DNA from: Nereocystis luetkeana
Taxonomy: Eukaryota; Sar; Phaeophyceae; Laminariales; Laminariaceae
Direction of reading: 5' to 3'
DNA: 64,000 bases
NCBI GenBank assembly: GCA_031213475.1
Contig: JARUPZ010000016.1
Span: 434,001-498,000 of the forward strand
The notes beneath the pieces were generated by a model. The model searched no databases. It was given only the letters and a program-made list of their open reading frames with translations, and was not told the origin of the DNA. Shown here in pieces: positions 14,101 through 24,653 of this stretch (position 1 is its first letter; the number at the start of each line of letters is the position of its first letter). A program made the position numbers and the translations under genes.

Positions 14101-16665
14101 GCAAACGTGTCGCATTGCCGCAGAACGAGCACCGTCGTGGTGCGCGAGTGTCGCATCTCTCGGCATTGAACCCCTGTTAACATCACAAATTCTCGCAGCC
14201 CGGCTTCGTGTGGCCACAGGTTGTAACCGTCAATTTTCATTGTCGATTCCTCCCATTGCGTATCACACCAAAAGGGGGTGTAGCGGCTGAACCGCTGAAC
14301 AAACATCCAGTTCTATTTTCAAGCACAGTACTTGGATCCCGACAGTGCCGGTCATGGCAAAGGAGTTGCTACTACTCGAACTAAATAGGAGTAAAGCTTG
14401 CCTGCGCTTGAGGGTTTCCTGCTCGAGGCGTTCCCGCCTGTCGATGGATGCCAGCACGCCTTCCACGAACGCTCTGCGTGGGCGGGTTGAAAAAACAAGA
14501 GTGTGTAGCGCAGAGTGCGACAGAGCAGGGTGCGACATAGCGTTGATAAACGCGAACGTGGAAAGTCGGTACCTGAGGCTTGACTGCGGCGTCCCAGAGT
14601 CACCTGTAGCATAAAAGTCGTACACACGCACGCACCCACCGTGCTCCGACGAGTGATGGCAGCAATGGGGGTTTGTTGGAGTGGTTGGTAGCGTAGCTTC
14701 GACCATAGAGTCAATCACCCGGACGCAACGCAAGAGACAGGAGTCGGTGGGAAGAGACGTGTGGATGAACGCAGGAACAGACGGCTGTATGAATCGATGG
14801 ATGAATGTGTGGGTGGGTGGGTGGGTGGGTGGATGGAAAGATGGACGGATCGGGTCGGGCTGCACGAAGCACGGGACGTCAGTCTCTACCCTTGGCACGA
14901 GCGCGCGATGCAGTGAGGGGGCGGCTTGGGCTCGGTACGACGAACAACGCGTACATATAAACTACCGTAGACACTAACCGATCACCACAAAAAAAAGTAC
15001 GTTCAGGAGTAGGTGCGAAGTTTGTCAGCTCGAAAAGACCGGAAGGTGTAGCGGTGTCAAAGAAACAGACACGACACAAAGGTAAATGACACAGCGGAGC
15101 TACCAGTGTTGTCCCCCGGAAGATCAACCCGGGGGGGGTGATGGATACCAGGTAGGTAAAGGGCACGGTGACAAGTACGAGCAGCCGTAAGCGTGAAACA
15201 ACTCTAGGGCACGGCAAAGGCAGTGTCGTATAGAGGAGAACGAGTCCCACGGAAGGGACCGCGCCACCATCGACGAGATGGTAAAGCCAGCCCGAGACGC
15301 CAGTCCCGTAATCCAGAAAATGCAGACGCCCGCAGACGTCCGCAGGCGGCCGGCGCCAGGATGAACCGCTGTTCCCGTGTGTGGCAGCGGTAGAAAGCGA
15401 CCACCACCACAAGGCGAAAAACAAAAGCCGCCTACTGCTCTTTACAACAAAAACCAAGGTACAACAACACCAGACATAACAATACACCAACGCATCCGAA
15501 ACAATAGGCAGAAGCGCTGGCCGGGCCTCGCCATGAAGGAACGAAGGAGGGATAGAAGGCCTGACCTACAGCAACTACCATCCACCCGCGACGATTTCGG
15601 CAGAGTGGAATCGGGAAACAAGGATCGAGCACAGCAGCGTCATAGGCTTCGCTTCCTCCTCGGCGAACGCGCGGGGAGCGCAAACAAAAAACAGAGCCGG
15701 ACCCTGCACCAAACTACACCGTGTTCGTGTGGCAACGTGCGGTACCGCGAAGCACCGCCTGGCACCGTGTGATGGCACCGTGTGCTGGCATCGTGCGTCA
15801 CCGTGTGGTGGCATCTTGTGTCACCGTGTAGTGGCATCTTGTGTCACCTTGTGGTGGCACCGTTCAGTACGAATAGCACGTTGGAGCTTCAACGTTTGCA
15901 CGTTGAAATTTTCGTACGTTGGAAATGGCGACAAGGGTCATTCCTTCCGCTCGTCCGGGTTCAGCTTGTGCTTGGGTCCGTGCTCGTGATCGTCCGCCGG
16001 GGACAGAAGAGCGTGTGCACATCGATTGCGCGGCCTGCTGGCCCATGGCACTGCAGGTTATCCCTTGAGGGCCCGGTTCTACGCCTCATGAAGCAAGTAG
16101 CAGATGTGAATCGGACCCCGATAACATACAGGAACCGGGCGCAATACGAAGCGCCCTCGAGGCCGAGTGCTGCTTCAAGACAGGGAGGAGGTTTGATCGG
16201 TCCGGAAGCCGAGGATGACACTTTCTGAAAAACTGAAACAGACAAACACGACCGAGTGCCAGAAACCTGCCCTAAATGTAACAAATAACCGGTACACACA
16301 AAATAAAATATCAGCCGACGCCTCCACGCGCATGATGTACTCGTAGATGCCACCCTTCGATACACGATCTGCTTGAATAGGGCAAGGGGAACCGTCTCGA
16401 AGTCGCCGCCAAGTTTCCCTCTCAGCAGGTGTTGTTAAGCGCGTGGAGCGAGACGAGGGGTAGGGTGCGGTGTTGAAGGGGAGGGGGGGAGGGGTAGGTG
16501 GGAGGGGGGCGTACAGGACGCGACCCCGTGGACAATATGGAGGCGAACATCTCGACATTGGAGGGGCGTACTGACTGCTGCAGGCGCGGTATGGACCCCC
16601 GGTCTATCATACCTCGCTGCCTTGTAGCTGTTCCCCTTGGCTGCCAGCATGAAGTCCGCCGTGCG
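2165..16665 (-). CDS. Three-KH-domain RNA-binding protein (twelve exons, 3' part of gene)
   Basis: Exons on the minus strand, 5' to 3': 16665-16613, 16420-16364, 14473-14402, 13362-12957, 11772-11731, 10016-9892, 9451-9298, 7671-6694, 5526-4423, 3741-3664 and 2266-2165. All junctions keep frame. Each exon is flanked by AG and GT, except GC at 14401-14400. KH1 is split over the exons at 10.0 and 9.4 kb (GRHG loop), KH2 opens the 7.67 kb exon (GRGG loop), and KH3 crosses the 5.5, 3.7 and 2.2 kb exons (GKGG loop). KH domains bind single-stranded RNA or DNA through the GxxG loop, so a role in mRNA splicing, stability or translation is likely; the target is unknown. The 13 kb exon is rich in Arg/Asp/Ser. 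The stop TAA at 2167-2165 directly follows KH3. The same site also reads as a donor (GTAAGT), so a further 3' exon is possible. The first two exons (16.6 and 16.4 kb) are assigned by phase only. Confidence 0.8.
2389..2575. repeat. 26-bp minisatellite with GACGTCAC core
   Basis: Seven to eight nearly identical units (ACACGTCAATAATAGACGTC plus ACAGAC). GACGTCAC resembles a CRE/bZIP site. The array lies in the last KH-gene intron, close to the acceptor of the final exon. Confidence 0.92.
2990..3640 (-). repeat. Tandem copies of the KH3 exon donor junction
   Basis: Units of about 110-150 bp carry CGGTGCGGTGAGCACTCACG followed by TCGGTGATG and CAATCAACC-rich spacers. On the minus strand each reads ATCACCGAC/GTGAGTG, matching the true donor of exon 3741-3664 (ACCACCGAC/GTAAGTG). 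Copies start near 3057, 3209, 3319, 3458 and 3563. Confidence 0.85.
4070..4422 (-). repeat. Diverged copies of the Gln-rich exon donor junction
   Basis: CCCACTCACCGAGGTGTCAT (4198) and CCCACTCGCCGTGCCTTCAG (4073) resemble the true junction AACTCACCGAGGCTTCAGGG at 4416. Spacers share TTCAAACCC.GAACAAAATG words. Units are about 100-130 bp. Confidence 0.7.
4423..5526 (-). CDS. Gln-rich exon leading into KH domain 3
   Basis: This 1104-bp exon (368 codons) is dominated by Gln, Pro and Ala, with several polyglutamine runs made of CAG/CAA repeats. It ends with EVRIPEAS, the first strand of KH3. The domain continues in exon 3741-3664 (26 codons, VGYVFGKGGNTIADV, loop GKGG) and exon 2266-2165 (strand SRLLHVSGK and helix IQHAITLLNDLVVK, then stop). 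The donor is TCG/GTGAGT. The pure CAG tracts on this strand are likely to vary in length between individuals. The acceptor GATCAG has a weak pyrimidine tract, so the exact 5' edge is the least certain part. Confidence 0.78.
6694..7671 (-). CDS. Exon with KH domain 2 and Arg/Gly/Asp-rich linker
   Basis: This 978-bp exon (326 codons, phase 0 at both ends) starts with SSRIIGRGGAFIKQLQRESG, the core of KH2, followed by the helix NTAMSQGLYLIARKIASR. After the domain come a short acidic/Pro-rich stretch and a run of about ten GRDGGRD-like units (roughly 7080-7215), then Ala/Pro/Gly-rich sequence ending in QQPPQ. Arg/Gly/Asp repeats are common in RNA-granule proteins and would be disordered. The acceptor CGCGCAG and the donor CAG/GTGAGA are both good. 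Confidence 0.85.
8060..9060 (-). repeat. Degenerate CCTCACGTTAATCGT repeats in a KH-gene intron
   Basis: At least six units containing TACCTCACG, then ATCGT and GTGAAAC. On the minus strand they read CGTGAG/GTATACC-like, similar to the true donor CCGACGAG/GTACATA at 9298. The block also contains the fold-back MITE (8831-8925) and a GATC-rich segment (8570-8810) related to 59040-59290. Confidence 0.65.
8831..8925. repeat. Fold-back MITE, AACCCTTTTAG family, copy A
   Basis: About 95 bp, near-palindromic: arms of the type AGGACTNCAATCCCGTTTT and AAAACGGGACTGCAGTCCT around CACACAAATTCCAACTAGTT. Other copies are at 50135-50229, 55045-55145, 55147-55241, 56515-56610, 56931-57025 (degenerate) and 58950-59010 (half). 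Confidence 0.85.
9298..10016 (-). CDS. Exon pair encoding KH domain 1
   Basis: Exon 10016-9892 (125 bp) encodes the first half: a VVLLIPNEKR strand, the GRHG loop and the following helix. The donor lies at 9891 after GAAAA. Exon 9451-9298 (154 bp) encodes the second half, with the strand KVVLRGSIRNVVMAQQL and the C-terminal helix. The split codon (AA + C) gives Asn. The exon ends with MQFMIPDE, which is the first strand of KH2, so the intron cuts KH2 just before its conserved helix. This type-I KH layout (beta-alpha-alpha-beta-beta-alpha) resembles PCBP/Nova proteins. The loop sequence GRHG keeps both glycines needed for nucleic-acid binding. Confidence 0.85.
10230..10360. repeat. Imperfect palindrome in a KH-gene intron
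   Basis: Arms GATGACCCAAGCCGTCGGAC and GTCGGATTTTGGGCCAAAGT meet around 10297, with further pairing of TCGATTCGAGAATC and TCGATTTGAAAGTC outside. The stem is about 60 bp in total. Confidence 0.8.
11337..11414 (-). tRNA. tRNA-Glu(CUC)-like gene with enlarged D-loop
   Basis: Read on the minus strand. The acceptor arms TCCCTCG and CGAGGGA pair over 7 bp. The B box GGTTCAATTCC and a TGGTTA D-loop core are present. The anticodon stem TATGA/CCATG encloses loop CTCTCAT (anticodon CTC). The T stem has one G-G mismatch, the D-loop is about 15 nt, and the whole is 78 nt instead of about 72. It may be a functional tRNA, a pseudogene or a young SINE head. It lies in a KH-gene intron. Confidence 0.6.
12610..12945 (+). 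repeat. Poly(C)-ended dispersed repeat (family 2), partial copy
   Basis: Contains the family words CACAAGCGGTTCTTAGTAGG, GGTCGGTGAAAACCCGACAT, AGGGATGCGAGGGTCTATGG and GCCATGCATGACATCGAGTA, and ends in ten or more C. It abuts the donor of KH-gene exon 13362-12957 (12 bp away). Confidence 0.85.
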
Positions 16666-17196
16666 CTGCAACACAAAAAGTACCGGAAAATGTCCGATTA
16701 TACCGGAAAATATCCAATGGACGGAAGTGACGTGTGCGTCGCGGAAGTCGAGTCGCGGTCATCGGGTGACAACGCAACAAAAACCGCAACGCGGTGAAAA
16801 ACCCGCGCGCAGACCCAGCCGCACAGGTGCCAGGAAGGAGCAGGGGTAGAGGGAAGGGTAGGGGGAAGGGATAGGGGGGTGCAGGAAGGAGACCGCCACA
16901 CAGAAGATATACCGGATGTACAGATTTCCCATGGAGGTATTTTTTGGAGGATCCAGGCCAGGGAAGGGATCGCCGGAGGCGAAGATCCGCGTGTGCCCCG
17001 CAGGTCCGAGACGGGTCGACAGCCAGATCAGATCGGGTCGCGCGTCCCAGCCCAGGTGTGGGGTGTATGTGCGGGTTCGATGGCGAGGCCACGCCGACGA
17101 GTAGGGCGTCAATCAAGAGCCCAAAAAAATCGCGCGCGGTCGGCGGAAGAGCGAGCGACGCCAGGGCAGACGGGAAAACGTCAGCGTTCCGGCGCA

Positions 17197-17228
<32 letters not shown>

Positions 17229-17929
17229 CAAGCGCACGAAGGAGTTGGAGGTGAGGAAGAAGCAAGACAGGGAGAGGGGGGGAGGGGGGGTTATGTATGA
17301 GGAGTGACGAGAGCTATCTTTAACTGGCGCTGAAACAATCCAGAGCTTGCCTGCGGGGTCTCGCGCGGTGGCAGTACGTCCAAAAGCAGAAGAGAGGGAG
17401 GGTCTACTGTAGGGAGAGAGGGAAGGGCTACTGTAGCGAGCGAGGGGCTACCGTGGCGAAGGACGGGCTACTGCTGCGGTGGCGGCCATCTGTGAATCAA
17501 GACACGAGGGAAAGGCGTGAGAGCGCAAGATGGATCGATATGAGGATGTTTGTTGGGGTCGGTCGCTGACGATCAAGATGGACGTTATGATCGACAGAGA
17601 CCACGAGGAAAAAGATAGCACGTCTTCTTTCCGGCCGACATGCACGGTGGGTCTACGGCCACGCCTCCAGCTTCAGCACCACCACTATCGAGTATCATGC
17701 AATCTATAAGCGGACACGTTCATACGTTGTTTGTTGCTGTCTACTATTAATAGTCGACAACGGGGAGAGGCATTTCTCGGGGAGAGGCATTTCTACAGTA
17801 CGAGTAGGGTGGTTTTCTCAGCAAAGAGGAGAGCGCAATCAAACGCTGAATAAGAGCGATGCTTTTCAGTATGGATGGAAAGATCTCGACGACATGTTTC
17901 CGAAGCAAGTTTCCTCGAAAGACGATCGA

Positions 17930-18170
17930 GAATAGAGCTGACATGGCAGCTTCTTCTCGGCAGGAAGAGATAATGCCTCGGTTTCCAGGAGGAGATGGCG
18001 GTGTTGCCTTTATTCTCTCTGCTATCAGGTAGTTCTCCCACCGTGTACCTGATAGCAGAAAGAATGGTGGCACCACCGCCATCTCCTGGAAGCGAAGAAA
18101 GGCATCCTCCCTCCTGCCCGAGATCGAAGAAGGCGATGCCACCGGCGAGCAACCGGCGTATCGGAGAAGG
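17930..18170. repeat. Long imperfect hairpin
   Basis: The left arm from 17940 (CTCGGCAGG, CCAGGAGGAGATGGCGGTGT, TTCTCTCTGCTATCAGGTAG) pairs with the right arm to about 18165 (TACCTGATAGCAGAAAGAAT, ACCACCGCCATCTCCTGG, CTCCTGCCCGAG). The loop is about 15 nt and arms are about 100 nt with mismatches. Could be a fold-back transposon or a small-RNA precursor. Confidence 0.8.
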
Positions 18171-19249
18171 CAATGCCAAGGGGGTGACCGTTTGCCGCGT
18201 GGCTGTATAGTTGACAGCTCTCCGCGCTGCCCTAACGCCAACTCTACGATCGATCGTCTTTTACGCGGAAAAAATAAGGGAGAAAAAAACTAGCTGTAAG
18301 ATCGAAAATATGAACCAAGAACCTCTGTCGTCAGCCCCCACAACGGCAACATGAAGCTTTTCACACCCGTCATGCGGGGTCCCAGGAGACTTTAATGCAT
18401 GCCCTTGCGAAAACAGGGACCCCAAAGAACAAGCAAAAAATATCGACATCAAATATCGCAATCGCCACGGAGATTGAACACACGACAGAGAAAACGTGTG
18501 ACTTTCAGGCCCAAACTTCCAGAAGAGCGCCGTGATTTTTGATGATGACGATTTCTCGTGATACCGGTACTTTCTTCAACCGGCTTTGCTCGAAGTGAGG
18601 TCGACAACATAGACCGACCGCATCACGGCGGACGTACGTAAGTACGTACCAGGTACCGTTCTTACTGCTGTAGTATGCTATAAAAAACTTACCTGGTACT
18701 TTTATTTATAAAAATACCATCTGCCAGGCACGCACTTTTGATGTTATGGGGACCAGAAACAGCACCGCCAGCAGCAATTGCTGCAACTATAGAATGAAAG
18801 CAATACTACACTTTATTGATGTTGCGCCGGCACAGACTGTTTCCAAAGTAGCAAACACCTGGTGCTGCTGTACTACTGTACGGCACTACAAAACAGTACC
18901 ACGGGCTAATTGTCGCGGTCGTCGCAATCAGCTACTTTAAATATGTATTCGTACCAGGTATAACAAAACATGAGAAACTCTCGCTGGATACCCATCCCTT
19001 TAACCAACGATGTGAGGAGACATATCATGCAAGTAAAAACGCGCGTTATCAAGGGTGCAAGGTCAACTGTTCCACACCAAAACCTAGGAGTCTGGTGTCA
19101 GTCCAGCAGGTATGTCAAGGCAAAGTTGCTGTCTGTCAAGGATGAAAAGTTGTGTCGTTTGACATCTTTTGCTTTTAATGAGAATGAAAGTCAAGACATG
19201 AATAAATCCAGTTATCAAAACAGTAGTATTATGATGTTCGTACTGCTGT

Positions 19250-19362
19250 TTTCCAAGTCTGACAGAATACACAAACCACCACATAACAAAAAACTTCCGT
19301 GCCCGTCCAAGTCTGACAGAATACACAAACCACCACATAACAAAAAACTTCCGTGCCCGTCA
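19250..19362. repeat. Perfect 53-bp tandem duplication
   Basis: AAGTCTGACAGAATACACAA to CTTCCGTGCCCGTC occurs twice head to tail without visible differences, indicating a recent event. Confidence 0.93.
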
Positions 19363-19494
19363 TCATCAAAACAAGGGGGGCCCTATTCATGTATGTTTAC
19401 ATACAGCGCAAATAGCGGCGGCTTTTGAAGTATGATTTCCGAAATGATTAGAGTTCTTACTGAGCGAAATATTTCCATAAACGCATCGCTCAGC

Positions 19495-19800
19495 GTTTGA
19501 GTAGGTTTAGCAGTCTGGGAGAAGGGATCTTTAGGGATGTTTTTTACTTGAAAAATGTGTAGCGTGGTCTGCACTTCGGAATCGTCGTCCGCATCTGAGA
19601 AATTTCCTGGTTCGATGCAACCTCGGCGTAGCCGCGTTTATGGCGAGTTTTGGCTGCGGTTTGGGGTCAGGGTTAGAGTTAGAGTCAGGGGTTGGGTTGG
19701 GTCTTCGCCCGTACCTTGATCCCACTAGGAACCAAAACATCCGAACAGCCTACCAACCTAAAGATCCCTTCTCCCAGATTGTTAAAGGTCCTCAAGCGTT
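19495..19800. mobile_element. MITE with telomere-like core, copy 1
   Basis: Inverted ends around CAGTCTGGGAGAAGGGATCT and CAATCTGGGAGAAGGGATCT, with weaker similarity further out (GCGTTTGAG/CGCTTGAGG). The interior holds a GGGTTAGAGTTAGAGTCAGG stretch and is homologous, in reverse orientation, to 57085-57415. Confidence 0.8.
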
Positions 19801-20169
19801 TGCACTTCAAGTTGTCAAGAAAATCTGTGAAACATTACTACTGTAGCCCGCGCGGTGTGTTATCTTGTGCATAGTATACCAGGTGCCTGGTACCATTATG
19901 CCCGTACCGCACGTAGGCAAGTATCGCGTGCAGACGAGAGCACTGCCGTTGCATTTCTGTGGCGTTGTTGTGGCCACAGCTTGTATCTCTCTAGGATTGA
20001 AGAATCGACACGGACACCGGTTGTGCTGGATGTCAACGAGTAGGAAGAACGGTTTAATGTGAAGAACGCACACACATATCATAGCCATAGCCACATCATT
20101 CCGAGAGCTGTGCTGCCTAATCGTCCACTAATAGTTTCATACTGCAATTGACTGTCAATTGTGGTCTCT

Positions 20170-22345
20170 AATTCCAACTAATTAAAACGCATCGAGCTCT
20201 CTCGTCCAGACAATTTCTATTAAAATTACCCCCACCTGGCCCTTTTGTCAAGACAACTCCATTTTATAGGTATTAATAGTCTCCGTAATCAATGGTCCGG
20301 ACAATTTCAGCTAGCGGACCTTCTCCTAAATGAGTTGTCCGGCCAACTATATAGACCGTCTCCTGGATCAACTGTTTCGACAATTCCAATCAACACCAGT
20401 AGACAGCAGTCTCCTGAATCAATAGCGCCTGAAATCCCAATAGAAAGACATCCCCGAATCAATTATCCGGACAATTCCATTCCATACAGCCCCCCAAATC
20501 ATTTGTCCCGACAATTCCACTTGATGGACAGACTCCCAAATCAATTGTCATGACAAGTCCATTCGGGCAATTCCAAATATCAGACCGCCTTCTAAATCAA
20601 TTGCCCGGGCAGTTCTAGTTGAAAGACAGTATATCCGATATCAATTGTCCGGACAATTTCAATCAGAAGAACATGACTAAAATCACACGTCCAGACGATG
20701 TCAACGGTAAACAGTTTCCAAAATCAGTTGTCCGTGTACTTGAAATATCAGTGCATGAGGCCATCTCTTATGGTAAACCGGTTTTGGTTTCTGGAAATCG
20801 AGGTTTTAGCACCTTCGCAGGCGTATTTGAACAGGGAAACGGGTGAATCGGGCCCGCTTTTCTTGAAGTCCCATCAGTCATTTTGCGAGAGGCATGCAAC
20901 ACCGTTTGCCGTATCTTCAGGATAGCATTTTGAAAAACTGTCGATACACTCCAGTTTCCTCTATTCAGTTTCGGACGCGATATATCTGAAAAAGAGGGCA
21001 TTTTTTCGGCTGAAACGTCGATATTTATCTGCAAATGCCTTGTTGATTTTCTTGTCTGAAAATGACAACATAGTAAAAACCTCGAACGACGCCCCTGAAG
21101 AAAAGCAAAACGGGTCTAGATACCTCTCCTCAAAAGAATGCAGGTTTTCTGAGAAGAGAGAGCCCGATTCGGTCGGACTCCCGGTCTAAAATACGTGAAA
21201 GCACGTACCAGGTATAAAACACAGCAGTTTCGGTTAAGTTTTTCGGTTTTCAAAACCCTCTCATAAGAGATGGCCTAAGGAACATTTTGTTTTGAGATAC
21301 GTATTTTTGAAATTATTCACATCTTGACAAATGGGCAGGGCGGTATCAAGAAGTCCTGCAGTTCGTGCGAGTCATGCATACCTAGAGTCGATGTGCCCAG
21401 CCAATTTTAATTTTCTGCTCATGCCTTGGTTAATACTTCGAAGTAGAATATTTTGCCCCTACCTACAGCAGAGTCACGAGGTTGCCATTTAATTGGAATT
21501 GTCCGGGAAAATTGTGTCAGAGACCGCCAAGCAATGGAAATAGGTCTTGGAGACTACTGCTGTTTATCAATTGGATTTGTCGGACAAATTGACATGGAAG
21601 ACTTCTTCGGAATGGTTTGAACAAGTCATATCTGGTGCTTTCTAACAATTGGAATTGTGCGGACGAATGAACTCCATGGGGAGTGTCCACTATTAATAGG
21701 ATAAAATGAACAGGTATGTCGTACACGGCCATGACTTTTCTCCAGCATTCGATTTCTTCGGCCGCGTCTGAAATGAATAGTGCGGACAATTCCAATTAAA
21801 AGCACTAGTTTCCAATCGCCGACGTCCGTTTGGACAATTCCTTTTAAGTGACAGGGCCCGTAATCAGCTGTTTGAGTAATTCCATTTACAACAGCCAGCA
21901 CCCGACATCATGTTTAGACGATTCCAAATGATAGACAGCACCCAGAAATCAATTGTCTGGACAACTTCAACTAGTGGACAGCATCCGAAATCATTTGTCT
22001 GGGCAGTTTCAATTAATGGACCAGCCCCCGAAATCAATTGGCTGGATAATCCCAATTAAATGGCGGTGTCCGAAATCAATTGTTCAGACAATTTCATTTC
22101 ATAGACAACACTCGTAACCTTCCAGTCAACCGTTGGTTTTCGAAAGCAATTGTCTGGACAATTCCAATTCATAGACTATCGCCTAAATCACTTGTCTGGA
22201 CAATTTCAATTAGTGGCCACTAGCCGAAATCAAGTGTCTGGATAATTTTCAAGCAATGGCCAATCGCCACAAACAGTTGTCTCGACAAATCCAATTGATA
22301 AACAGCCGCCAAAACCAATTGTCAAGACATCCCAATCGACACAAT
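20170..22345. repeat. Diverged minisatellite with AATTGTCCGGACAATT core
   Basis: Units of roughly 55-60 bp, each centred on the palindrome AATTGTCYGGACAATTYCAA and a spacer like TAGTGGACAGCCTCCGAAAT. Block 1 is 20170-20690 and block 2 is 21490-22345. The 516-bp MITE and flanking sequence lie between them. Confidence 0.88.
20760..21275. mobile_element. GGCC-terminated MITE (516 bp) inside a minisatellite
   Basis: Inverted ends GGCCATCTCTTATGG and GGCCATCTCTTATGA, followed by similar GGTTTTG.AAACCG text. The flanks are TGA (left) and TAA (right), close to the 3-bp target duplications of Harbinger-like elements. It splits the AATTGTC minisatellite into two blocks. Confidence 0.7.
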
Positions 22346-23774
22346 CAACTGTAGACACAATAGACTGTTGCAATAGGAATGGTCCAGGGTAGTCCTAATT
22401 ACAAAGCATCTGTAAAACAGCAGGTGTGCCGTATCATACTCGTAACGCGCAGTGGGCATCAAAAATGTAGCGTGAAAGGCGGCGGGGGGCATGCAGCATG
22501 CGTCCATGCGCAGCATGCGCAGACACCCAAAAACAAAAAGTAACTCGAGGCCCGAAAAAAAAAAAAAGTAGCATCGGCACGGCCACACCTTTGGTTTGCG
22601 GCATCATACATTTTCAGTGTTGGACGTGTATGACAGATGTACCAGGTACAACCAATGAAAGCAGTGAGGTAAGAGAGAGAGTGAGCTTGATCGAACCAGG
22701 TACTTCCTACTCGTACTGTAAAGTCATATCACAGCAGCAGTACTGCTGTATCAAATGCACGGCACGGGCACAGGATGCTCGTCCTCGTATATACCCACAT
22801 ACATACCGCAAAGAGAGTTGAGTGCGCGCCGGGGTGCGATCGTTTTGCAGCGCTCGATTATTCCAGGACGGTAAGGTTGCCAACAGCGAACATTTTCGAA
22901 AATATCTGGTCGAAAGTCTTCCGAAAATATACGAGTGTTCTACTTCAAGCACCCTTATCGTTGTCGAGAAAGCTACCAATCACGATGAAAAAAGATCGCA
23001 CCCCTCTGCGAACTCAGCGGTCTTACGCACCAGTACTCCTTCCCGTATCTTCGTCCCAAAACGGGTCAGCAGCGTCCAGTGTCCAAGGCATCTAATATAT
23101 CAAAATAAACATGATACCTGGTACCTGTTGTAGGTACTATTAATAGACGTGCACCGTCGAGTACCCGTCACAAACGGGTACTCGGATAATCTGAACGTGC
23201 AACCCGAACCCGTCGCGGGTAACCCGGGTTTTCAGACGAAATCAAACGGGTTCAACGAGTACTCGGGTAACCCCGGGTACTCAGGACAAACCGTTTTCGT
23301 TTACGGTCATCGACGGGTATCACAAATGGACGGTAGCAGTGCGTACTATACGATTTGATGTCGAAACAAGAACTATACGATCGAATAACATTAGCAGAAA
23401 GTATCACATACAGCTTGCAAACATGAGCTTCGACGAAATCCACGATCTCAGTTGTTTTGAATTTTGTATAGAACAGAGCCCCGGGTATTCAAAAATAAAA
23501 CTACTGCTGTAACTGCCTGTAGAAACAAATGCAATCGGTTTGCCTCGTGGTGCTTCTGTGCTGTTGTATGTTGTACCTACTGCCTGATATGTACGTGCTC
23601 GTACGAGTACCTGTCATTTTTTTGCACAACGAAACAACATGGTGAGTATATGTACCAATGTGGAGAAAAATGCCATATGATTTCAGGAGTACCTGGTAGT
23701 AGCGTGCGGCATGTGTGTGGTTGCGCACGGGGAAGCAGATACTCACACTTGCTGTACAAATACATTATTTGGTA

Positions 23775-24055
23775 TTTGTTTGGCAGGCAAATACTTTCTT
23801 GAGAACCTGCGCAAATATTTGTCTGTAGGCAAATACTTTCTTGAAAAGCTGCGCAAATATTTGTCTGGAGGCAAATACTTTTTTGAGAACTTGCGCAAAT
23901 ATTTGTCTGTAGCCAAATACTTTTTTGAGAACCTGCGCAAATATTTGTCTGGAGGCAAATACTTTTTTGAAAAGCTGCGCAAATAGTTGCCTGCAGGCAA
24001 ATACTCTCCTGAGAACCTGCGCAAATATTTGTCTGCAGGCAAATACTGGCCCTAG
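23775..24055. repeat. 42-bp tandem repeat array, left copy
   Basis: About six to seven units of 42 bp share the words GGCAAATACTTT, GAGAACCTGCGCAAATATTT and GTCTG. Each unit has an internal partial palindrome (AAATATTT, and GGCAAATA against TATTTGTC). The array lies downstream of the 3' end of the transposase gene and is in the same orientation as the second array at 30.5 kb. Confidence 0.9.
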
Positions 24056-24653
24056 TCAAATACACGCAAATATTATTGTATTTGTCCTGACAACTATTTT
24101 GAAAAAAACAGCTGTTACTGCGGGGAGGGTAGGAGGGAGAGACTAGCCGTATGTCATGGCGATGGGAGATTGGTATCGGAATACAGAAGCAAATCCCTTC
24201 AGCGTGCACCTGAAATATATTTTGATCGGGGTGGAAAAAAATAAGAAAGATCAGCCAGACCAAAGCCAAACCGAGACAAATAAGCTGACATTAGTATCAT
24301 AGAACATATCTTGAAAAAAAATATATATATATTATAGGAGTTCAAATACTAATATTAATATGCATATTGCTGCTTTTATTTGCACGAGTTAGCAATGCCA
24401 TCCCCCTCGACCATTACCCTTTACTTCTTCTGTCATCTACAACTGTCGAGGCCACCCCGAACGGAACGCAAACACAAGCACGCCGACGCCATAACCCCTC
24501 CACCATCTCTCTCATCCCGCATCGTGGGATTGAGTCAACTTCTGTGGCAAAGTACAAGAAAAACCAAGGGCCCACAAACACCACCAACAAGTTGCTACTC
24601 GTTGTCGCTGCGGGCCTGATCGCCATCAAGCTACTTTTACTGTCCCATGCTGT

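Larger units (their letters stand above)
16666..23134. other. Repeat-rich stretch without recognised exons
   Basis: Holds a poly(G) tract (17200-17223), a hairpin (17.93-18.17 kb), a 53-bp duplication, a telomere-like MITE, the AATTGTC minisatellite and a 516-bp MITE. The segment 16.9-17.1 kb has open minus-strand frames that could hide an exon but no good splice pair was found. Confidence 0.6.

Noticed and set aside
15204..15490. Minus-strand frame with HFLDYGTGVSGWLYHLVDGG
   Set aside because: Looks somewhat protein-like but no acceptor/donor pair fits the phase of neighbouring KH exons.
23775..24055. CRISPR-like array
   Set aside because: Units are contiguous without unique spacers, and the genome is eukaryotic; it is a plain minisatellite.
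23577..24269. 230-codon minus-strand open frame with repeated ICLQTNICA
   Set aside because: Translation of the 42-bp tandem array.
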